Below, in pieces: positions 34,874 through 42,185 of a stretch of 64,000 bases of DNA. Positions within the stretch are counted from its first letter, which is position 1; every line of letters begins with the position of its first letter. Origin of the DNA: Micropruina sp. (lineage in GTDB: Bacteria; Actinomycetota; Actinomycetes; Propionibacteriales; Propionibacteriaceae); the NCBI GenBank assembly GCA_016711205.1, contig JADJTM010000002.1, forward strand, positions 1,054,001-1,118,000, given 5' to 3'. The position numbers were made by a program, and so were the translations under genes. The notes below the pieces were generated by a model. The model made no database searches. It worked only from the letters and a program-made list of their open reading frames with translations, and was not told the origin of the DNA.

Positions 34874-35278
34874 ATGAGCCACGAGACCGCCAAGATTCTG
34901 CTCTACTCCGACGATCGGACGACGCGGCAGCAGGTGCGGCTGGCGCTGGGCCGGCGGGTGGCGGCCGACCTGCCGGAACTGGAGATCTTCGAGGCGGCCA
35001 CGCAGCCGGCGGTGCTGGCGGCCGTCGACGCGGGCGGTCTCGACCTGCTGATTCTCGACGGCGAGGCCACCCCGGCCGGCGGCCTGGGTCTGGCCAAGCA
35101 ACTCAAGGACGAGATTGCCGACTGCCCGCCGACCCTGGTGCTGATCATCCGGGTGGCGGACGCCTGGCTGGCCACCTGGTCGCGCGCCGACGCCGCAGTG
35201 ATGTACCCGGTCGATCCGGTGCGGCTGCCGGCCGCGGTCGCAGACCTGCTGCGGGCACGGCTCAGCCAGGAAGTCTGA
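34874..35278 (+). CDS. receiver-like (pseudo-response-regulator) protein
   Basis: The 134-aa protein resembles a single CheY-type receiver: an acidic patch (LLYSDD), a phospho-acceptor-like Asp (LLILDGEATPAGG), but no Lys-Pro pair near the C-terminus (AVMYPVDPVRL). There is no output domain. It may be an unphosphorylated pseudo-receiver. A GAGG site precedes the ATG, and trpD starts 2 bp after its stop, so they are co-transcribed. I recall similar genes upstream of trpD in other actinobacteria. Confidence 0.78.
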   Translation: MSHETAKILLYSDDRTTRQQVRLALGRRVAADLPELEIFEAATQPAVLAAVDAGGLDLLILDGEATPAGGLGLAKQLKDEIADCPPTLVLIIRVADAWLATWSRADAAVMYPVDPVRLPAAVADLLRARLSQEV

Positions 35279-35280
35279 GC

Positions 35281-36330
35281 GTGGAGCACACCTGGCCCGA
35301 TGTACTCACCGGGCTGATCGGTCGCGACGACCTGTCCGCCGAGGCCGCCGGCTGGGCCATGGACGAGATCCTGGCCGGCAACGCCACCCCGGTGCAGATG
35401 GCGGGCTTTCTGGTGGCGCTGCGCGCCAAGGGCGAATCGGTCGACGAGATCGCGGGTTTGGCCGATGCCATGCTGGCCCGGGCCACGCCGATCGAGTTAC
35501 CCCGCGAAGCGGTGGACGTGGTGGGCTCGGGCGGTGACCGCGCCAACACGGTGAACGTCTCGACGATGGCGGCGATCGTCGCCGCCGGGGCGGGCGCCAA
35601 GGTGGTCAAGCACGGCAACCGGGCCGCCTCGTCGGCGTGCGGTGCCGCCGACGTGCTGGAGGCGCTCGGCGTGGCGCTGGACGTGCGTCCCGAGCACCAG
35701 GCCGAGGTGCTCGAGCGGTCGGGCATCGTGTTTTTGTTCGCCCCGCTGTACCACCCCTCGCTGCGGCATGCCGGTGCAGCCCGACGCGAGCTGGGCATTC
35801 AGACGCCCTTCAACTTTCTGGGACCGCTGGCCAACCCGGCTCGTCCGGCCGCACAGGCGGTGGGCGTCGCCAATGCGCGGATGGCGCGCATCATGGCCGG
35901 GGTGCTGGCCGGCCGCGGCACCCGGGGTCTGGTGTTCCACGGTGACGACGGTCTCGACGAGCTGACCACGACCACCACGTCCGATCTGTGGTTGATCACG
36001 AACGGCGAGGTGCTGGCCACCCGGCTGAACCCGGCCGACCTGGGCCTGGCGGCGGCATCGCGCGACGATCTGGTCGGTGCCGATGCCGCCCACAACGCGG
36101 GCGTGGTGCAGCGGGTGCTCGCCGGCGAACCGGGGCCGGTGCGCGACATCGTGGTGCTGAACGCCGCTGCTGCGCTGCTGGCTTACGCAGGGCCCGATGC
36201 CGCTCGGGGTATCACCGAGCAGGTGGCCGAACAGATCGAGCGTGCCGAGCGGGCGATCGATACCGGTGCCGCGGCGACGACGCTGGACGCCTGGGTGACG
36301 GCGAGCCGCCGGGCCACCGAACCGAGCTGA
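35281..36330 (+). CDS. trpD: anthranilate phosphoribosyltransferase
   Basis: The 349-aa enzyme joins anthranilate to PRPP in tryptophan synthesis. It shows GSGGDRANTVNVST (PRPP loop; GTGGDG is usual), KHGNRAASSACGAADVLEALG, PLYHPSLRHAG, FNFLGPLANPARP and GDDGLDELTTT (metal-binding DE). The start is GTG with AGGAAG upstream. It stands apart from other trp genes, as in M. tuberculosis (Rv2192c). Confidence 0.96.
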   Translation: MEHTWPDVLTGLIGRDDLSAEAAGWAMDEILAGNATPVQMAGFLVALRAKGESVDEIAGLADAMLARATPIELPREAVDVVGSGGDRANTVNVSTMAAIVAAGAGAKVVKHGNRAASSACGAADVLEALGVALDVRPEHQAEVLERSGIVFLFAPLYHPSLRHAGAARRELGIQTPFNFLGPLANPARPAAQAVGVANARMARIMAGVLAGRGTRGLVFHGDDGLDELTTTTTSDLWLITNGEVLATRLNPADLGLAAASRDDLVGADAAHNAGVVQRVLAGEPGPVRDIVVLNAAAALLAYAGPDAARGITEQVAEQIERAERAIDTGAAATTLDAWVTASRRATEPS

Positions 36331-36427
36331 GCCCCCCCCCCTCTCGTCGCTGGGCCCCACTGGCCGGCGGGTTGCTACCTGGTTGCTCAGCCGCAGCCGG
36401 TGGGCCGCGGGCACCGATCGGCCGGCA

Positions 36428-37081
36428 TCAAGGTGGTAGGGCCGCGGTCGCGATCAGCGCCAGATACGGGCCGGCCACCAGTGCCGGACCGTACGGAAAC
36501 GACCTGCCGCGGCCGAGCGCCTGCCAGACCAGACCCCAGGCGACGCCGAGCAGCCCGCCGAGCAGCAGGGCGCCGGCCAGCATCGTCCAACTCTGGGCGG
36601 CGGCCGGGGCGGCGATGATCGGTGCCAGCCGCACGTCGCCGAAGCCGAAGCCGCCGCCGAAGCGGTGGAACACCCAGAACAGGGCACCGGCGGCCAGCGC
36701 GCCGCCGGCGCCTCGGATGAGCACCTGCCAGTCGCCGCTGATAGCTGCGGTGGTGACCAGCCCGGCGGCGGTCAGCAGCCAGCCGATCCGCATCAACACC
36801 GCCGGCAGATAGCCGGTACGCGCATCCACCAGGGCAGCCAGCACACCGACGGTGCCGAGCCCGAGCCAGGCCCAGGTGTAGGCAGGCGCCAGGGCGAGCA
36901 CCACGGTGCCGGCCACGGCGATCAGCACGAAGCTCACCAGCGCGAAGCCCGGGGTGGCGAGGGCGTCGTAGGGCCGGCTGAGCGGCTCGTCGCTGGGTGG
37001 CGGCAGCGCGCGCAGCATCCGGGGGCTGAGAGCCGCCAGGGCCGCGGCGACCATCAGCGGCGCCAGCCATTGCCACGTCAT
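36428..37081 (-). CDS. A24-type prepilin peptidase, short form
   Basis: The 217-aa membrane protein has about seven hydrophobic segments and the two catalytic Asp motifs of A24 peptidases: VDARTGYLPA and GGFGFGDVRLAP. It lacks the N-methyltransferase domain and zinc cysteines of PilD. It would cut leader peptides of type IV pilin-like or Tad pilin precursors, none of which are in the window. The downstream gap to trpD contains a run of nine C (36334-36342) and no gene. Confidence 0.85.
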   Translation of the reverse strand: MTWQWLAPLMVAAALAALSPRMLRALPPPSDEPLSRPYDALATPGFALVSFVLIAVAGTVVLALAPAYTWAWLGLGTVGVLAALVDARTGYLPAVLMRIGWLLTAAGLVTTAAISGDWQVLIRGAGGALAAGALFWVFHRFGGGFGFGDVRLAPIIAAPAAAQSWTMLAGALLLGGLLGVAWGLVWQALGRGRSFPYGPALVAGPYLALIATAALPP

Positions 37082-37091
37082 GGCCGAGAGC

Positions 37092-37607
37092 CTAGGCGGC
37101 CCGCTGGCCCAGGACGGGCGCGAGCATCATGCGTTCGGCAGCCAGGGCGAGGGCCTCGGTCACGCGCGAGCACGAGGGCGCCTCGCCATCGACCAGGCGG
37201 GCGAGTTCGTGCGGGCTGAGATCACACCAGCGGGCCAGCCGCAGGGGATCGACACCGCCCCGCAGCAACGCGCCCAGCCGGTGTGCGGTGACGTCGGCAC
37301 ACACGTAGGTGCGGTGCAGCCCGTGGAGGTCGGCCGGTTGAACCCGCAGCAACCTGGCGGCCAGGCGTGGCGTCAGCCGTTTGAGCGGACGCCCCTGGCG
37401 GCCGAACAGCAGGCTGCGAATCGCCTGCACCGGGATTCCGGTCTCGATGGCGAAGGCCGGCCAGGGTATGCCCGCCGCCTCCACGGAGTGCAGCACGTGA
37501 GCCCGGAAGGGTGCAGCCAGCACCCAGGGCTCGTCCGGACCGGGCTCGAGGGGCAGCAGCAGCAGGTACGACTCGTCGTCGGGTTGGTCGTCGTGTTCAT
37601 CTCTCAC
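37092..37607 (-). CDS. helix-turn-helix protein, two HTH-like halves
   Basis: The 171-aa protein has an acidic N-terminus, then AIETGIPVQAIRSLLFGRQ and a second helix-rich section WCDLSPHELARLVDGEAPSCS; both look like helix-turn-helix units. It also contains RLAARLLRVQPADLHGLH. Its target and ligand are unknown. It ends 10 bp before the prepilin peptidase start, so the two are probably co-transcribed. Confidence 0.68.
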   Translation of the reverse strand: MRDEHDDQPDDESYLLLLPLEPGPDEPWVLAAPFRAHVLHSVEAAGIPWPAFAIETGIPVQAIRSLLFGRQGRPLKRLTPRLAARLLRVQPADLHGLHRTYVCADVTAHRLGALLRGGVDPLRLARWCDLSPHELARLVDGEAPSCSRVTEALALAAERMMLAPVLGQRAA

Positions 37608-37698
37608 ACCCTTGAATGCACTTTTCGAGGGGTGTTTTGTGAGTGGAGACCCGAACTTTCTTCAAATCGTGATCATTCGCAGGCTCACGGGACGACGA

Positions 37699-37732
37699 AC
37701 GGGGGGTGGCTGCGTGTGCAGCCACCCCCCGT
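37699..37732 (-). terminator. strong hairpin after the repetitive membrane protein gene
   Basis: A perfect 15-bp stem, 37699-37713 with 37718-37732, has loop gtgt. It lies 22 bp beyond the stop of the minus-strand gene at 37755 and separates it from the HTH gene. Confidence 0.8.
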
Positions 37733-37754
37733 TTCGCCGTGATCCAGCAGGCTC

Positions 37755-39266
37755 CTAGCGTTGCGCCCGTACGAAACCGGCCCGCTCAGCCGCTTCGGTC
37801 GAGTCGAACCACACGTCGGTGATGGTGCGCTCGTAACCCCCGGAGCCCTGCAGGTGGTACTTCATCGAGCGCTCGTTGCCCTTGATGACGAAACCCTCGG
37901 GCGGTTGCGCCCCCACGTACGAACCATCGCCGTAGGGGCTTTCAGCTAAAGGGGAGGCATCACCCTTTGCGTTCTTCGCGGCCTTCTCGGCTGAGTCTTT
38001 CGCCTTGTCGGCGGCGTCCTTGACGTCGTCGGCGGCATCAGTGGCGGCGTCCTTGACGTCGTCGGCGAGGTCACCCGCCGCGTCCTTGACGTCGTCGGCG
38101 AGGTCACCCGCCGCGTCCTTGACGTCATCGACCTTGTCGGCCGCTGCGTCCTTGACGTCGTCGGCCACGTCGGCCGCCGCGTCCGCAGCGTCGCCGGCGG
38201 CCTTCTTGGCATCGTCGACCACGTCGCCGGCTTTGTCCGCCACGTCGTCTGCGGCGTCCTTGGCTGCGTCGACTGCGTCGCCGGCCGCGTCCTTGGCATC
38301 GTCGGCCGCATCGGCGACCTTGTGCCTGAGGTCGCCTGCGGCCTCCTTGGCGTCATCGACGAGGCCGGCCGCCCGATCCTTCAGGTCATGGACGGTGTGC
38401 GAGACCGCGTCGCCGGCCTTGGCTGCGGCGGCCTTCAGGTCGTCCACCACTGTGCCGGAGGCGTCCTTGGTCTTGTTCACCACGTCGCTGACCGGGTCGG
38501 CCACGTAGGGACGTGAAGGCTCGTGGGTCTCCCACCCCGAGTCCGCGGGCGCGAGCAGTCGTCGGACGGCGTACACGACGCCGGCCAGCACGGCACCCGC
38601 CAGGGCGATCAGGCTGAGGGTCTTGCCGACGCTGCGGGTTCTGCGCTGGGGCAGCACCTCCTGCACCTCGTCCTTGGCCAGGTCGGCGGCCTTGTACAAG
38701 GCGGCGGCCAGCCACGGCAGCAGGTCGTTCTGCACCCGGTCGCGGGCGGCGTCCACGGTGGGCGCGACCCTCTCGAGCGTGTCGTCGACCACCGGACGCA
38801 CCTTCTTGACCGCGCTGTCGACGGCGGGCGTCACCCGATCGAGCGCATCGTCGAGCGCCGGATGCACCCGGTCGAGGGTCTCGGCCGCGAACTTCGCCGA
38901 TTGCTTGCCGGCCTTCTTCAACGACGGCTGGACCCGTTCATAGGCCTCGCTGGCCATCGCGCCGGCCGTCTTGAACGTGGGCTCGACGCGGTCGTAGACG
39001 TCTTTGAGGGCCGGTTCCAGGCGCTCGTAGGCATCGGACGCCAGCTCGGCGCTGCGCTTCTGCGCCGAGTGCAGCACCGGCTGCACCCGGTCGTAGGCGT
39101 CGGACGCAAACTCGGCGCCCCGCTTGCGGGCATCATCGACGTACTCGCCGGCCTGCTCGACCAAGGGGGTGAGACGATGCACCGCCTCGTCGAATGCGGC
39201 CTGGCCGGACTGTGCGGCTGACTCAGCGGTCGATTCGACGGCCGCCAGCTGCTGCTTTCGCTTCAC
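37755..39266 (-). CDS. repetitive helical membrane protein with C-terminal sunset-like domain
   Basis: The 503-aa protein has four parts. Residues 1-190 hold about eight copies of an SDAYERVQPxLKxAxK-type unit. One membrane segment follows (LSLIALAGAVLAGVVYAV, about 212-230). Residues 255-430 are 11-residue amphipathic repeats of the type DDVKDAAGDLA, as in LEA or apolipoprotein-like helices. The last 65 residues (DASPLAESPYGDGSYVGA, FVIKGNERSMKYHLQGSG, WFDSTEAAERAGF) match a small domain I recall as the sunset domain, also found at the end of actinobacterial ribosomal protein L17. GGAGGA precedes the GTG start. A surface- or membrane-binding stress protein is possible. Confidence 0.82.
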   Translation of the reverse strand: MKRKQQLAAVESTAESAAQSGQAAFDEAVHRLTPLVEQAGEYVDDARKRGAEFASDAYDRVQPVLHSAQKRSAELASDAYERLEPALKDVYDRVEPTFKTAGAMASEAYERVQPSLKKAGKQSAKFAAETLDRVHPALDDALDRVTPAVDSAVKKVRPVVDDTLERVAPTVDAARDRVQNDLLPWLAAALYKAADLAKDEVQEVLPQRRTRSVGKTLSLIALAGAVLAGVVYAVRRLLAPADSGWETHEPSRPYVADPVSDVVNKTKDASGTVVDDLKAAAAKAGDAVSHTVHDLKDRAAGLVDDAKEAAGDLRHKVADAADDAKDAAGDAVDAAKDAADDVADKAGDVVDDAKKAAGDAADAAADVADDVKDAAADKVDDVKDAAGDLADDVKDAAGDLADDVKDAATDAADDVKDAADKAKDSAEKAAKNAKGDASPLAESPYGDGSYVGAQPPEGFVIKGNERSMKYHLQGSGGYERTITDVWFDSTEAAERAGFVRAQR

Positions 39267-39392
39267 TGTTCCTCCAGTGGTAGGGATGATCGCGGCTATA
39301 CCGCGTGGCACCCAACGTACTCGCCGCGCCGGGCACCGGAACAGGTTTGCCGCCTCTTCCCACCGGTGCGGGTGTGCCGTTCAGCCCGCGAC

Positions 39393-40289
39393 TCAGCCGT
39401 CGACGCGGTCGAGCACCCGGCGGGCCTCGGTGACGATCTCCTCGGCGACCTCGTCCAGCAGTGGCGAGCGCAGGTTCCACTGCTGCCAGTACAGCGCCAC
39501 GTCCATCGGACGGCCTCCCAGCGCCACCAGTTCGCCGTCCTCGAGTTGCCGGGCCGACTGGAAACCGGGCAGGAGTCCCCACCCCAACCCTGCGGTCACG
39601 GCCCGCGCGTAGTCGTTGGACGCCGGCACGTAGTGCCGCGGCGGAGCGAAGGCGTCCGCGCCACGACCGGTGAGCCAGCCGGTCTGCAGATCGTCACGGC
39701 GGTCGAAGTCGACCACCGGGGCTCGGGCCAGAGACTCGGGGGTGGCGCCGTCCGAAAGCCACTCGGCCACGAAGGCGGGGGTGGCGACGGCGCGGTACCG
39801 CATCACACCCAGCGGAAGCACGCGGCAGCCCGCGACCGGCTCGGCTCGGGAGGTGACGGCCGCCATCACGGTGCCCGATTCGAGCAGCCCAGCGGTGAAG
39901 TCCTGGTCGTCGCGGTGCAGGTCGAACACCACCGGACGCCGCGCACTCAGGCGGGCCAGCGGCGCCAGAAACCAGGTGCCGAGCGAGTCGGCGTTGACGG
40001 CCAGGGGCACGCTCACCCGTCCGGCCTCGGCGTCACCGAGTTCGACCAGGGCATCGTGTTCGAGCAGGGCCAGTTGCCGCGCGAGCCGGACGACGGCGCG
40101 TCCGGCCTCGGTGGCCCGGGCGGGCTTGCTGCGCACGAGCAGCACCCGGCCGACCTGCCGCTCCAGCGTCTTGAGTCGCTGGCTGACCGCGCTCGGAGTC
40201 AGGTGCAGGCGGCGGGCGGCGGCGTCCAGCGTGCCCTCGTCGATGATCGCCGCGAAGGTCTCGGCCAAGTCCAGGGAGATGCGCATCAT
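39393..40289 (-). CDS. lysG: LysR-type regulator LysG/ArgP
   Basis: The 298-aa protein has an N-terminal winged helix (DEGTLDAAARRLHLTPSAVS, QRLKTLERQVGRVLLVRS) and an effector domain, matching ArgP/LysG. In Corynebacterium glutamicum LysG activates lysE when lysine or arginine accumulates. Divergence from lysE with a 68-bp gap strongly supports the name. Two consecutive ATGs make the start uncertain by one codon. Confidence 0.93.
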   Translation of the reverse strand: MMRISLDLAETFAAIIDEGTLDAAARRLHLTPSAVSQRLKTLERQVGRVLLVRSKPARATEAGRAVVRLARQLALLEHDALVELGDAEAGRVSVPLAVNADSLGTWFLAPLARLSARRPVVFDLHRDDQDFTAGLLESGTVMAAVTSRAEPVAGCRVLPLGVMRYRAVATPAFVAEWLSDGATPESLARAPVVDFDRRDDLQTGWLTGRGADAFAPPRHYVPASNDYARAVTAGLGWGLLPGFQSARQLEDGELVALGGRPMDVALYWQQWNLRSPLLDEVAEEIVTEARRVLDRVDG

Positions 40290-40293
40290 GAGA

Positions 40294-40307
40294 GATGCTA
40301 ATGCATC
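40294..40307. promoter_or_regulatory. candidate LysG operator
   Basis: gatgc-taat-gcatc is a perfect inverted repeat in the lysG-lysE intergenic region, close to the lysG start, where autoregulating LysR proteins usually bind. The assignment rests on position and symmetry only. Confidence 0.5.
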
Positions 40308-40357
40308 GTCAGAATCTGTAGCTGGACTGTCGAGGACTCGCCGTTTACGGTCGGAGG

Positions 40358-41017
40358 GTGCTTCTCTCTGCCCTCGCCGGACTCGGTCTCGGCTTTTCGC
40401 TCATCGTGGCCATCGGTGCCCAGAACCTCTTCGTGCTGCGGCAGGGCCTGCGACGCGAGCACGTGCTGGTGGCGGCGGCGATCTGTGCGGCCTCCGATGC
40501 TGTGCTGATCGTGCTGGGCGTCTCCGGAGTGGGGCTGGTGCTGCAGGCCGTGCCGTGGTTGCTGTCGGCGGTGCGCTGGGCCGGCGCGCTGTTTCTGATC
40601 GGGTACGGGCTGATGGCGGCGCGTCGCGCCTGGCGGCCCACGGGCGGGGCGCTGATCGCGGATGCCGCAGCGCATCCGACGCCGGCGCCGACCGGCGCGG
40701 GATCGGTGAGGCTGGCCACCCGCACCCGACCGCTCGCGCCCGTGGTACTGACCTGCCTGGCCTTGACCTGGCTCAACCCGCACGTCTACCTCGACACGGT
40801 GTTTCTGCTCGGCTCGGTCGCCAGCACCCACGGCGAGGGGCGCTGGGCCTTCGCCGCGGGGGCGGTGCTGGCCAGCCTGGTGTGGTTCTTCGGCCTCGCG
40901 GTCGGTGCGCGGTTCCTGGCGCCGTGGCTGTCGACGCCGCGCGCCTGGCGCGTGCTGGACGCGGTGATCGCGGTGGTGATGATCGCACTCGGGATCGGGC
41001 TGGTGCTCGCGCACTGA
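40358..41017 (+). CDS. lysE: LysE-family amino acid exporter
   Basis: The 219-aa inner-membrane exporter has the LysE pattern: GLGLGFSLIVAIGAQNLFVLRQGLRREHV at the N-terminus, then LTWLNPHVYLDTVFLLGSV with the conserved Asn-Pro. It exports lysine and arginine, probably under LysG control. The GTG start directly follows ggagg, too close for normal spacing, so the start or a leaderless message is uncertain. The middle of the protein has a basic Pro/Ala-rich loop. Confidence 0.92.
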   Translation: MLLSALAGLGLGFSLIVAIGAQNLFVLRQGLRREHVLVAAAICAASDAVLIVLGVSGVGLVLQAVPWLLSAVRWAGALFLIGYGLMAARRAWRPTGGALIADAAAHPTPAPTGAGSVRLATRTRPLAPVVLTCLALTWLNPHVYLDTVFLLGSVASTHGEGRWAFAAGAVLASLVWFFGLAVGARFLAPWLSTPRAWRVLDAVIAVVMIALGIGLVLAH

Positions 41018-41112
41018 TCCGGCGCGCGAGGTGTGCCAGGATGGTCCGGACCCAAGCCCCTGCGGCGGCCGGCACCCATTCGCCGAAGCCGCCGGAAAGA
41101 AAGGACACCGCC

Positions 41113-41625
41113 GTGGCGCAGACCGCGACCCTGCACACCAATCACGGAGACATCGTCATCGACCTGTTCCCGGACCACGCCCCCAAGACCGTCGAGAACT
41201 TCGTCGGCCTGGCCAGCGGCACCAAGGAGTATCTGGACGCCGAGTCCGGCAGCCGCACCACCGGCAACTTCTACGACGGCCTGGTCTTTCACCGCATCAT
41301 CGGCGGCTTCATGATTCAGGGCGGTTGCCCGCAGGGCAGCGGACGCGGCGGGCCCGGCTACACCTTCGGCGACGAGTTCCACCCCGAGCTCACGTTCAAC
41401 CGGCCCTATCTGCTGGCCATGGCCAACGCCGGTCCCGGCACCAACGGCTCGCAGTTCTTCATCACGGTCACGCCGACGCCGCACCTGAACCGCAAGCACA
41501 CCATTTTCGGCGAGGTCACCGACGCGGCCAGCCAGGCAGTGGTCGACACGATCGCCAAGGTGCGCACCGGTTACGGCGATCGTCCGGTCGAGCCCGTGGT
41601 GATCGAGTCGATCACCATCGCGTGA
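41113..41625 (+). CDS. cyclophilin-type peptidyl-prolyl isomerase
   Basis: The 170-aa cytosolic enzyme catalyses proline isomerisation in folding proteins. Core motifs are FYDGLVFHRIIGGFMIQGGC (catalytic Arg in HRI), TNGSQFFITV and HLNRKHTIFGEV. The GTG start has AAAGGA 8 nt upstream; the frame is open far upstream but homology starts at AQTATLHTNHGDIVI. No signal peptide. Confidence 0.95.
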   Translation: MAQTATLHTNHGDIVIDLFPDHAPKTVENFVGLASGTKEYLDAESGSRTTGNFYDGLVFHRIIGGFMIQGGCPQGSGRGGPGYTFGDEFHPELTFNRPYLLAMANAGPGTNGSQFFITVTPTPHLNRKHTIFGEVTDAASQAVVDTIAKVRTGYGDRPVEPVVIESITIA

Positions 41626-41726
41626 GCTAGCACCGCAGCCACCAACCTTTGCCCGCTGCGCCCAGCCCCCGGCCCCGGCCCGTCCTGACGCGGCCGCTCG
41701 GCGCTCGGACGGCCTCGGCCCGGTGC

Positions 41727-41891
41727 TCAGGCGCTGGGCCGTGACGCGACCGGCACGGGGTGCAGCGGCGTCGTGGCGTTGATCCACAGCCCGAAGCCGA
41801 TCGCCCCGACCAGCGCCAGCGCCGCGATGATCGCCAGCACCCACAGCGTGCGATCACCAAGGCGTGACCGCGCCGCGGTCACATCGCTCAC
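41727..41891 (-). CDS. 54-aa single-pass membrane protein
   Basis: This short gene starts at a GTG overlapping the stop of the RAM-domain gene (GTGA), so translation is coupled. The product is a basic N-terminus (TAARSRLGDR), one membrane segment (LWVLAIIAALALVGAIGFGL) and a short Pro-rich tail (HPVPVASRPSA). Nothing about function can be said beyond its link to the RAM protein. Confidence 0.6.
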   Translation of the reverse strand: MSDVTAARSRLGDRTLWVLAIIAALALVGAIGFGLWINATTPLHPVPVASRPSA

Positions 41892-42166
41892 TCGGCGCCC
41901 AGGCTGAAGGCCGCTTCGAGGTCATGGGAGCTGTAGGTGCGAAAAGCGACGTGCGTTTCGGTGTTGAGCACGCCCGGCACCTTGTTGAGCCGTTCGGCGA
42001 CCACCTCGGCCACCTGCTCGATGGTGCGCACGCGGATCAACGCGATCAGGTCGATGCCGCCGGTGACCGAATACACCTCGGAGACCCCCTCGAGGTTGGC
42101 GATCTGCGCGGCTACCTCGGGAATGCGGGCCACCTCGGCCTCGACGAACACAATGGCGGTGATCAT
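41888..42166 (-). CDS. stand-alone Lrp/AsnC ligand-binding (RAM) domain protein
   Basis: The 92-aa protein is a full RAM domain (AIVFVEAEVARIPEVAAQI, VYSVTGGIDLIALIRVR, GVLNTETHVAF) without the DNA-binding helix-turn-helix of Lrp. Stand-alone RAM proteins bind amino acids and can mix with full-length Lrp proteins. taagat lies 6 nt before the ATG, which suggests a -10 and a leaderless message. It starts 20 bp after the DnaQ-UvrC stop. Confidence 0.88.
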   Translation of the reverse strand: MITAIVFVEAEVARIPEVAAQIANLEGVSEVYSVTGGIDLIALIRVRTIEQVAEVVAERLNKVPGVLNTETHVAFRTYSSHDLEAAFSLGAE

Positions 42167-42185
42167 GGCCGAATCTTAAACCGGG

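Noticed and set aside
36334..36342. Run of nine C after trpD as a slippage or regulatory site
   Set aside because: It lies outside any gene between convergent stops; nothing links it to a function, though its length may be a sequencing weak spot.
40298..41112. Open frames continuing upstream of the cyclophilin and antisense to lysE
   Set aside because: lysE fills this space on the plus strand, with clear homology and the lysG partner; the other frames lack domains.
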